Origin: Cloacimonetes bacterium SCGC AAA252-N17
GTDB taxonomy: Bacteria > Cloacimonadota > Cloacimonadia > JGIOTU-2
Assembly: GCA_000404785.1 (NCBI GenBank)
Contig: ASNI01000098.1
Span: forward strand, 1-6,761
Direction of reading: 5' to 3'
Length of the DNA stretch: 6,761 bases
Shown here: positions 1-5,453 of the stretch, piece by piece
Position numbering within the stretch: position 1 is the first letter of the stretch
Layout of the letters: each line of letters begins with the position of its first letter
Notes under the pieces: generated by a model
Told to the model about the DNA's origin: nothing
Database searches by the model: none
The model's input: only the letters and a program-made list of their open reading frames with translations
Position numbers and translations under genes: made by a program

Positions 1-113
1 TCATAGAAGCTATACTCGGCAGTCTCTTTAATCCTTGCATAAACTTCATTCATCTTGGATAGATCATAACCAAATATATCTTGTTGAATATGGTTTGAAT
101 TAGTTTTAAACAT
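1..113 (-). CDS. Probable insertion-sequence transposase, N-terminal fragment (cut by window edge)
   Basis: A reading frame on the minus strand starts at ATG 113-111 and stays open for 37 codons to the window edge. Its N-terminus reads MFKTNSNHIQQDIFGYD and continues through a charged segment ending ETAEYSFY. A ribosome binding site AAGGAAA (125-119) lies 5 nt before the ATG, which supports a real start. From memory, the MFK-x-N...QQ-x-(I/L/M)FG opening followed by an 'EYxFY' segment resembles IS1182-like DDE transposases common in AT-rich anaerobes. The catalytic residues would lie beyond the edge, so the assignment rests on this short stretch only. It is divergent from the EIIA operon, and the element's end should fall within the 158-nt spacer, but the partner terminus is outside the window. 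Whether the transposase is intact cannot be judged. Confidence 0.55.
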   Translation of the reverse strand, partial: MFKTNSNHIQQDIFGYDLSKMNEVYARIKETAEYSFY

Positions 114-185
114 AATTATTTCCTTAATAATTATTACTTCTATGAACACACTAATGTCTGTTGGTAATTATGTGTAAAGTAATTA
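113..185. repeat. Four TAATTA palindromes in two pairs, each pair spaced 15 bp
   Basis: TAATTA occurs at 113-118, 128-133, 165-170 and 180-185. Members of each pair are 15 bp apart start to start. The first pair sits inside a direct repeat ATAATTATT (112-120 and 127-135) that brackets the transposase ribosome binding site. The second pair forms an inverted repeat, GTAATTA (164-170) and TAATTAC (180-186), with a 9-nt spacer. The spacing could mark binding sites at the end of the insertion sequence, or operator sites for the divergent genes. In DNA this AT-rich, chance is a serious alternative. Confidence 0.3.
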
Positions 186-271
186 CTCAATTATATTTCA
201 AGGGTTTTTATAGTAAACTCATTTATATATAAAAAAAAGAGGTAGAAATATCGCATCAGGATGGCTAAGTT

Positions 272-733
272 ATGGCACAGCTCATTGGAATTTATAAATA
301 TATGGATACAAGCCGTATCATTGATATCACCTCAGATAATAAGAATGATGCGCTGAAAGAACTCGCTAAAGTAATAGGAACAAGTGAGATGGTTACGGAT
401 GAAGAACTCTTTTTGAAGAAAATTTATGAAAGAGAAAAATTGATGAGTACCGGTATCGGTTATGGTATAGCAGTTCCTCATATTCGGGATGCATCAGTGA
501 AAGATTTCGTTATTGCACTTGGCAGAAAAGTAGAAGGTCTGGATTACGAATCTATCGACAACAAACCGGTTAAACTCATTTTTATGATCGGCGCTTCGGA
601 AATACAGGATAAAGATTATATTCGGCTTCTCTCCAGACTTGTGCTGCGTTTGAAAAACAGAAATTTTGTAAAAAAACTGCTTACTGCTTCTATACCAGAA
701 GAAATATACATGCTCATTAAAGATCAAGATTAA
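272..733 (+). CDS. PTS EIIA domain protein (PtsN/fructose-type)
   Basis: This 153-residue single-domain protein matches the type-2 EIIA fold of the phosphotransferase system. The opening MDTSRIIDIT-x(3)-K-x(2)-ALKELA (residues 11-32) matches the start of PtsN-like proteins. The signature GIGYGIAVPH (61-70) places the phospho-accepting histidine at His70. Residues 102-112 (KLIFMIGASEI) and the C-terminal helices complete the domain. No EIIB or EIIC domain is fused or adjacent, so a regulatory role like that of EIIA-Ntr is more likely than sugar transport. Known EIIA-Ntr proteins control potassium transporters by direct binding, and the stop codon here abuts the antiporter start, so control of that antiporter is a reasonable inference. 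The frame has a TAA stop at 266-268, just upstream. ATG 272 has AGGA (258-261) 10 nt before it and keeps the N-terminal segment expected for the fold. A start at ATG 302 would remove it. Confidence 0.88.
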   Translation: MAQLIGIYKYMDTSRIIDITSDNKNDALKELAKVIGTSEMVTDEELFLKKIYEREKLMSTGIGYGIAVPHIRDASVKDFVIALGRKVEGLDYESIDNKPVKLIFMIGASEIQDKDYIRLLSRLVLRLKNRNFVKKLLTASIPEEIYMLIKDQD

Positions 734-1954
734 ATGAACTCAACCCCTTTCCTATTTCTCTTTCTTGGAATATCTCTTCTTGCTGCACTGATATTATCTA
801 ATGGAGCAAAACTCCTCAAATCACCACTAATTGTTGGGTATATCCTTGCGGGAGCTCTTCTAGGACCAAGTGTTTTCAATTTTATATCCTACGAACAGAT
901 AAAATCTCTCGAGATCATAAATGTACTTACGCTGTCTCTTATCGGTTTCGGAATTGGCGGAGCGTTAAGATGGAGCGAGATCAAGAAATTGGGAAAAGTC
1001 ATTATTTTCACTTTGTTCTTTGAATCGTTTGGTGCATTTATTTTTGTCGGTATCGCACTCAGTCTTTTGCTCAAGAGCATTCCTCTCGGCTTAATATTCG
1101 GTGCTCTTGCAGTGGCAACGGCTCCTGCTGCCACCGTAGAAGTCGTACGTGAATACAAAGCTAAAGGTACACTTACGACCACGCTCTATGCAATTGTAGG
1201 ATTGGATGACATCCTCGCACTTATCATTTATATTATTATCATTCCTGTTTCCCTGATCTTCCTTGGGGATATACATGGAGGAACAACATCAACAATCTTT
1301 TCTGCTTTGGGTACTGCCGGACTGGAAATGCTTCTCTCAACTATTATTGGAGTAGCCATAGGTTTTCTTTTGATCATCATCAGCAAACGTATTCACAATC
1401 GTGTAAAACTATTAATATTTTCATTGGGCATAATTTTATTGAACTGCGGAATTGCAGAAATTCTGAAACTTTCACCTATACTTTTAAATATGGCAATGGG
1501 TATTGTTGTCATTAACTCCAAACCAATTGATGCAAGAAAGATATTCAGCACTCTTGGAGATTGGTCTCCTCCTGTTTATGTCTGGTTCTTTGTTCTTATT
1601 GGCGCTCGTTTAGATCTTTCATTATTAATAAAATACGGTTTGCTGGCAATCGTCTATATCCTCGCTCGTTCTTCGGGTAAATGGGTAGGTTCCTATCTTG
1701 GCGGCTCTCTCTCACATGCAAAAGAATCGGTTCGGAAATATCTTGGCTTTTGTCTTCTCGATCAGGCGGGAGTTGCGATCGGACTTGCTCTTGCAGCATC
1801 CAAAACCCTTGAAAATCTCGGAATGGCGCTCTATGCAAAGCAGATAATCAGCACTGTCACAGCAACTACTTTTCTTGTCATGTTATTCGGACCTTTCTTT
1901 CTTAAATGGGCATTGTTTAAATCCGGCGAAGCAATGGCAGATACAAGGGAATAA
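734..1954 (+). CDS. CPA2-family cation:proton antiporter, membrane domain only
   Basis: This is a 406-residue, highly hydrophobic protein with about 12 membrane segments of the Na+/H+ exchanger fold. The early motif LIVGYILAGALLGPS (residues 32-46) is typical of the CPA2/KefB-type branch. The segment ALAVATAPAATVEVVREYK (124-142) carries the unwound-helix motif. The following helix contains the paired acidic residues Asp158-Asp159 (VGLDDILAL), where ion and proton binding is expected. It should exchange Na+ or K+ for H+ across the inner membrane; the ion cannot be read from sequence. It ends soon after the last membrane helix (SGEAMADTRE) and has no RCK/TrkA-N domain, unlike KefB and KefC. 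The ATG follows the EIIA stop codon directly and has no clear Shine-Dalgarno sequence, so translation is probably coupled to the upstream gene. Flanking EIIA and PII-like genes suggest regulation by separate proteins. Confidence 0.9.
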   Translation: MNSTPFLFLFLGISLLAALILSNGAKLLKSPLIVGYILAGALLGPSVFNFISYEQIKSLEIINVLTLSLIGFGIGGALRWSEIKKLGKVIIFTLFFESFGAFIFVGIALSLLLKSIPLGLIFGALAVATAPAATVEVVREYKAKGTLTTTLYAIVGLDDILALIIYIIIIPVSLIFLGDIHGGTTSTIFSALGTAGLEMLLSTIIGVAIGFLLIIISKRIHNRVKLLIFSLGIILLNCGIAEILKLSPILLNMAMGIVVINSKPIDARKIFSTLGDWSPPVYVWFFVLIGARLDLSLLIKYGLLAIVYILARSSGKWVGSYLGGSLSHAKESVRKYLGFCLLDQAGVAIGLALAASKTLENLGMALYAKQIISTVTATTFLVMLFGPFFLKWALFKSGEAMADTRE

Positions 1955-1972
1955 TTTTTTTAGGAGAATATC

Positions 1973-2287
1973 ATGTATATGATTTTGCAGCTTTATAAAG
2001 CTAAATATTTAGACGATGTTATGATGGCGCTGTCTGAAGCAGGAATCGAAGATACTATCGTATTAAGTGGTGAATCCTTGAGCCATAAAATGACCTTCAG
2101 CATGCCGTTGTTCGCCGGCTTTCGAGATACTTTTGGTTCCGAAAAACAATTCACGAATCTGATTATGGCTATTGCTGATGGCACTCAAATTGATTTTATG
2201 CTTGACGAGCTGAAACGTTCTGACGTTAATTTTGTAGATGATGAGATCGGGAAAATAGTATTGTTACCGATTGAGAAAACCATATAG
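1973..2287 (+). CDS. PII-like (ferredoxin-fold) small regulatory protein
   Basis: This 104-residue protein fits the P-II-like superfamily of small trimeric sensors. The first strand and helix read MYMILQLYKAKYLDDVMMAL (residues 1-20). They are followed by SEAGIEDTIVLSGESLSH (21-38), matching the 'EAG(V/I)-x(2)-(A/T)TVL' strand of the family. The end, IGKIVLLPIEKTI (92-104), matches the last strand of PII-like proteins, often '-G-x-(I/L)-x(2)-LPVE-'. The region corresponding to the PII T-loop (about 32-60) has no tyrosine, so uridylylation as in GlnB is not expected. Any ligand is unknown. AGGAGA (1962-1967) precedes ATG 1973 by 5 nt and ATG 1979 by 11 nt; either could be used and the difference is two residues. 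It lies 18 nt after the antiporter gene, the same arrangement in which other PII-like proteins accompany membrane transporters, so it probably modulates the antiporter. The family call is from pattern and context, not alignment. Confidence 0.68.
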   Translation: MYMILQLYKAKYLDDVMMALSEAGIEDTIVLSGESLSHKMTFSMPLFAGFRDTFGSEKQFTNLIMAIADGTQIDFMLDELKRSDVNFVDDEIGKIVLLPIEKTI

Positions 2288-2575
2288 GATTTTTCGGACA
2301 TAATTTTTGTACCCAACCATTTCATAGAGTTTCATGATTATTCATTAAATATAGTATAAGTATTCGTTTTATCTAAGAAAATTTTATATATTTTGACAGT
2401 ATATCTCTACCTTCGTTAATAAAGACATCCCTAGAAACGTTTATGGGAAATAAGAGATTTAATCGGAAATTATAAAAATCGTTCCAACTCCATTTGCCTT
2501 TCTCTGTATTCCGCTCTCTGGAATTGCTATGTTTATCAAAAATTTTGGAGGGATGCAAGAAAATAAAAAATAATA

Positions 2576-2602
2576 TTGACACAAATGAATATGAAATATT
2601 AT
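2576..2602 (+). promoter_or_regulatory. Candidate sigma-70-type promoter for tetR cluster
   Basis: A perfect -35 hexamer TTGACA (2576-2581) is followed by TATTAT (2597-2602) as a possible -10. The spacer is 15 nt, shorter than the preferred 17. It would give a leader of roughly 35 nt before the TTG start of the repressor gene. The match is good in sequence, but AT-rich DNA offers many -10-like hexamers. Confidence 0.4.
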
Positions 2603-2605
2603 TCA
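2586..2605. promoter_or_regulatory. Candidate operator palindrome overlapping the tetR promoter
   Basis: TGAATA (2586-2591) and TATTCA (2600-2605) form an inverted repeat with an 8-nt centre. A nested dyad, AATAT (2588-2592) and ATATT (2596-2600), lies inside it. The 20-bp site covers the spacer and the proposed -10 element, where TetR-family repressors commonly bind to control their own transcription. Autoregulation is inferred from position and symmetry only. Confidence 0.35.
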
Positions 2606-2632
2606 ACCATAAAACTAAATTATTCGAGAAAT

Positions 2633-2638
2633 AGGCGG
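2633..2638 (+). promoter_or_regulatory. Ribosome binding site deciding the TTG start of tetR-type gene
   Basis: AGGCGG lies 5 nt upstream of TTG 2644. An in-frame TAG at 2632-2634 blocks any earlier start. The next in-frame ATG is codon 37, inside the helix-turn-helix, so the TTG start is effectively forced. Confidence 0.6.
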
Positions 2639-2643
2639 TTTGC

Positions 2644-3222
2644 TTGAAAGGAAATGAAAAAAAGAAAATCATCATACAGGTTGCTCAAAATATATTTTCA
2701 AAATATGGTTTAATAAAAACAACCGTCGATGAAATCGCCAAAGCAGCCCGAATGGGAAAAGCTTCTTTATATCATTATTTCCAAAGCAAAGAAGATATAT
2801 TTAAAGAAGTTGTTGAGAAAGAAAATAAATACCTTAAAGAAAAAATAAGGGAAGCGATAATCAATGAAGATACTCCACAAAAAAAAATGAAGATCTACAT
2901 TTTGAAGAAAATGGAATATCTCAAAGAGCTTGTTAATATCAATAGTGCACTTAAAGACGAGTATCTGGAGCATTACGCTTTCATAGAAAAAATACGGAAA
3001 AAAAACAGTAGAGAAGAACTGTTTACAATTCGGGAAATTTTGCAGGAAGGAGAAGATAACGGAATTTTTGATATTAGCGATATAGAATTAACAGCTTTTG
3101 CAATTGCCTCAGCTTTAAAGGGATTGGAATATCCTTGGTCGATAAATATTTCTTTTCCTGAAATTGAATCAAATACCGATAAACTCCTGGAAATACTTTT
3201 CAATGGAATCGTAAAAAGATGA
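2644..3222 (+). CDS. TetR/AcrR-family transcriptional regulator
   Basis: This 192-residue protein has the usual TetR length. The N-terminal DNA-binding domain spans about residues 6-52: a first helix (IIIQVAQNIFSKYGL), then the helix-turn-helix TTVDEIAKAARMGKASLYHYF (26-46) with the diagnostic Y-x-Y-F end, and the typical SKEDIF continuation. The remaining C-terminal helices (about 55-192) form the ligand-binding and dimerisation domain, which varies by ligand. It should act as a repressor released by a small molecule. Given the downstream synthase, an acyl-CoA or fatty acid is an attractive but unproven effector. The start codon is TTG. The gene lies 65 nt upstream of the synthase gene on the same strand, so it probably controls the cluster and itself through the palindrome at 2586-2605. 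An A9 run at 2879-2887 lies in its coding sequence. Confidence 0.9.
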   Translation: MKGNEKKKIIIQVAQNIFSKYGLIKTTVDEIAKAARMGKASLYHYFQSKEDIFKEVVEKENKYLKEKIREAIINEDTPQKKMKIYILKKMEYLKELVNINSALKDEYLEHYAFIEKIRKKNSREELFTIREILQEGEDNGIFDISDIELTAFAIASALKGLEYPWSINISFPEIESNTDKLLEILFNGIVKR

Positions 3223-3287
3223 AATATGTTTTTATTAAAAAACTCGAATATAAAACCATTGTAGTCGAATATTGAAGTGATAGAAAA

Positions 3288-4283
3288 ATGAATAAAAAAA
3301 ATTCTAACAATATAGGAATAAAGGGAACCGGTTTTTATGTTCCTGAAAAAATCCTGACGAATTTCGATTTAGAAAAAAATGTAGATACAACCGATGAATG
3401 GGTAAAAACAAGAACAGGTATTGAAGAAAGACGAATAGCTGACGATAAAGAAGCAGCATCAGATTTAGCAGCTAAAGCAGGAGCAAAAGCTTTAGAAAAT
3501 GCAAATATTAATCCCAAAGATATTGATTTATTAATTTTAGCTACTCATTTTCCTGATCACTACTTTCCTTCAACTGCTTGCATTACACAACATAAACTTG
3601 GTTTGGAAAACGCTGTTTGTTTTGATTTATCCGCTGCTTGTTCCGGTTCGATTTATTCGCTGTTTGTTGCAGAATCTCTTATGAAAAACAGTAATTATGA
3701 TACTGCGATGATAATCGGAACTGAAATCTTTTCACGGACAGTAGATTGGAAAGATAGAAATACTTGTGTTTTATTTGATGATGAAGTAGGAGCAATTATT
3801 ATAAAGAAAGGTCTGAAAGGAAAGAACATAATCTCATTCGATTTTGGTTCAGATGACACCGGTGCTGATTTACTTAAAATTCCGGCTGGAGGTTCACGAT
3901 TACCTACTACATATAGAACTGTCGATCAAAGACAACACTTTATAAAAATGGAAGGAAAAAAAGTTTATAAATTTGCCAATAAGATGATGGTTGATTCTGT
4001 AATTAAGGCTTTAGATAAAGTTGATTTAACAAAAAAGGATATCGATCTTCTCATACCTCATCAGGCAAATATTCGCATTTTAAAAGCTGTTGCAAAAAAA
4101 TTACACTTACCGTTAAAAAAAATAATGATAAATCTGGGAAAATATGGAAATACTTCTGCAGCTTCAATTCCCATTGCTTTAGACGAAGCTATAACTCAAG
4201 AAAAAATTAAAAAAGGAGATATTGTAGTTTTAACTGCTTTTGGTGCAGGTTTAACTTGGGGTGCAATAGTTATTAGGTGGTAG
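3288..4283 (+). CDS. fabH: Beta-ketoacyl-ACP synthase III (FabH-type)
   Basis: This 331-residue protein has the usual length for KAS III, a thiolase-fold enzyme that condenses an acyl-CoA with malonyl-ACP. The whole triad is present: Cys118 (in LSAACSG), His258 (IPHQANIRI) and Asn288 (GKYGNTSAAS). The CoA-binding region DTTDEWVKTRTGIEERR (33-49) retains the Trp and Arg known from E. coli FabH, and the end GAGLTWGAIVIRW is standard. One deviation is the usual FGDGAGA segment, which reads FDDEVGA (163-169). No acpP, fabD, fabG or plsX lies alongside, which argues for a dedicated acyl-priming role rather than bulk fatty-acid synthesis. ATG 3288 has only a weak ribosome binding site (GAAGTGA, 3274-3280). 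An A8 run (3294-3301) follows the start. The next gene begins 2 nt after the stop. Assignment to the KAS III family is secure; the substrate is not. Confidence 0.9.
   Translation: MNKKNSNNIGIKGTGFYVPEKILTNFDLEKNVDTTDEWVKTRTGIEERRIADDKEAASDLAAKAGAKALENANINPKDIDLLILATHFPDHYFPSTACITQHKLGLENAVCFDLSAACSGSIYSLFVAESLMKNSNYDTAMIIGTEIFSRTVDWKDRNTCVLFDDEVGAIIIKKGLKGKNIISFDFGSDDTGADLLKIPAGGSRLPTTYRTVDQRQHFIKMEGKKVYKFANKMMVDSVIKALDKVDLTKKDIDLLIPHQANIRILKAVAKKLHLPLKKIMINLGKYGNTSAASIPIALDEAITQEKIKKGDIVVLTAFGAGLTWGAIVIRW
4275..4280 (+). promoter_or_regulatory. Ribosome binding site inside the fabH 3' end, selecting ATG 4286
   Basis: AGGTGG sits in the last codons of the synthase gene, 5 nt before ATG 4286. 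A longer frame could start at GTG 4277, but that codon is part of this Shine-Dalgarno sequence. The ATG is therefore preferred, giving a 2-nt intergenic gap and likely translational coupling. Confidence 0.6.
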
Positions 4284-4285
4284 AA

Positions 4286-5407
4286 ATGAACGTTATTATT
4301 AAAGAATTAAAAGCCAAAAAAGAACTTAAACAATTCATCTCGTTTCCTTATAAACTTTACAAAGGAAATAAATACTGGATTCCACCTTTGAAAAAAGATG
4401 AGTTTGATATCCTCAATAAAAAGAAAAACCCTGCATTTGATTTTTGCGATGTTAAGCTATGGCTTGCTTATGAAAACGGAAAAGTTGTTGGGAGAATTGT
4501 CGGTATTATAAATCATCGCTACATCGAAAAGTGGGAAAATAAATATGCTCGTTTCGGCTGGATAGATTTTGTTGATGATGAAAATGTAGCAAAAGCACTG
4601 CTCGAAACAGTGGAAAAATGGGCAAAAGAAAACGGAATGGAAGCAGTTCACGGACCCCTCGGATTCACAGACCTCGATCAGGAAGGAATGCTTATAGAAG
4701 GATTTGAAGAACTTGGAACAATTGCTACGATCTATAATTATCCATATTACTCCAAACATCTTGAAAAATACGGATATTCAAAGGATGTTGATTGGATTGA
4801 ATTTGAAGTAAAAGTGCCGAAGAAAGTTCCTGAAAAAATTGAGAGAATTGCCAACATCGTCAAGAAAAAATACAAATTAACAGTTTTAAAAACTAAAAGC
4901 TCAAAAGGTCTGAAACCTTATGCAAAAGAAATTTTCAAAGTTCTTAACGATGCCTTCGAACCTCTTTACGGGGTTGTCCCTCTAACGGAAAAACAAATCG
5001 AAAACTATATTAAACAATATATCGGAACCATTCCGCATAAATACATATCTATTATCCTCGATGAATCCGGCAAAGTTGGTGCTTTCGGAATAACGATGCC
5101 TTCGCTTTCTAAAGCATTTCAAAAAGCAAATGGAAGACTCTTACCTTTTGGTTTAATTCATATCCTGAAGGCATTAAAACATAATAATCTTGTCGATCTA
5201 TACCTGGTTGCAGTTCGTCCCGATTTGCAGGGAAAAGGAGTAAATACGCTTATATTTAAGGAATTAATTCAAATATCTATCGATAATAAAATCGAAAAAG
5301 CAGAAACAAATGTCGAGTTGGAAAACAACACCAAAGTTCAAGCTCAATGGAAATTTTTTGATCGAAGACAGCATAAAAGAAGAAGATGTTTTATCAAACA
5401 TATATGA
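4286..5407 (+). CDS. GNAT-related conserved protein (YghO-like family), function unknown
   Basis: This is a 373-residue soluble protein counted from ATG 4286. It appears full length for a family of about 370-380 residues that I recall mainly from Bacteroidota-like genomes, usually annotated as hypothetical or N-acetyltransferase. Landmarks in order: FPYKLYKGNKYWIPPL (20-35); a strand pair with LAYENGKVVGRIVGIINH (60-77); the strongly conserved block HGPLGFTDLDQEGML (122-136); YNYPYY (150-155); and the GNAT acetyl-CoA loop VRPDLQGKGV (310-319), matching Q/R-x-x-G-x-G/A. The C-terminus ends in a basic patch, RRQHKRRRCFIK (360-371). It probably transfers an acyl or acetyl group from CoA, or from ACP given its tight coupling to a KAS III gene. 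Substrate and product are unknown. No membrane segment or signal peptide is visible, so it should act in the cytoplasm. It is followed after 46 nt by the outer-membrane protein gene. Confidence 0.72.
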   Translation: MNVIIKELKAKKELKQFISFPYKLYKGNKYWIPPLKKDEFDILNKKKNPAFDFCDVKLWLAYENGKVVGRIVGIINHRYIEKWENKYARFGWIDFVDDENVAKALLETVEKWAKENGMEAVHGPLGFTDLDQEGMLIEGFEELGTIATIYNYPYYSKHLEKYGYSKDVDWIEFEVKVPKKVPEKIERIANIVKKKYKLTVLKTKSSKGLKPYAKEIFKVLNDAFEPLYGVVPLTEKQIENYIKQYIGTIPHKYISIILDESGKVGAFGITMPSLSKAFQKANGRLLPFGLIHILKALKHNNLVDLYLVAVRPDLQGKGVNTLIFKELIQISIDNKIEKAETNVELENNTKVQAQWKFFDRRQHKRRRCFIKHI

Positions 5408-5453
5408 TTTACAAAGTAAGAATAATACAAATTCATGAAAGGAGTAATAAAAT

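Larger units (their letters stand above)
2288..2643. other. Non-coding gap between the antiporter operon and the tetR cluster
   Basis: This 356-nt stretch is very AT-rich, and I see no plus-strand gene in it. No GC-rich hairpin with a T-run follows the PII-like gene, so its terminator is not recognisable. A weak dyad, ATTCC (2508-2512) and GGAAT (2520-2524), has only 5-bp arms. The right end holds a candidate promoter and palindrome for the tetR gene, listed separately. A minus-strand open frame crosses the region, but I do not accept it as a gene (see findings). Confidence 0.6.

Noticed and set aside
302..304. ATG 302 as the EIIA start
   Set aside because: GGAA (287-290) is 11 nt upstream, but this start would delete the N-terminal segment that matches the opening of PtsN-type domains. 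ATG 272 fits better.
261..356. 31-codon frame starting at ATG 261, overlapping the EIIA start out of frame
   Set aside because: It has no well-placed ribosome binding site, lies mostly inside the EIIA coding sequence and shows no recognisable protein pattern.
889..1838. Several minus-strand frames inside the antiporter gene
   Set aside because: They are shadows of the strongly coding plus strand, with no ribosome binding sites and no recognisable domains.
2288..2400. Rho-independent terminator after the PII-like gene
   Set aside because: There are only AT-rich short dyads and scattered T-runs; no stable GC stem is followed by a T-tract.
2373..2675. 100-codon minus-strand frame as an intact gene
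   Set aside because: Its start overlaps the tetR N-terminus on the opposite strand, it has no convincing ribosome binding site, and its first half is low-complexity Phe/Ser sequence complementary to A-rich coding DNA. Kept only as a possible remnant.
4277..4285. GTG 4277 as start of the GNAT-like gene
   Set aside because: The codon lies inside the AGGTGG ribosome binding site and would overlap the synthase stop. ATG 4286 is correctly spaced from that site.
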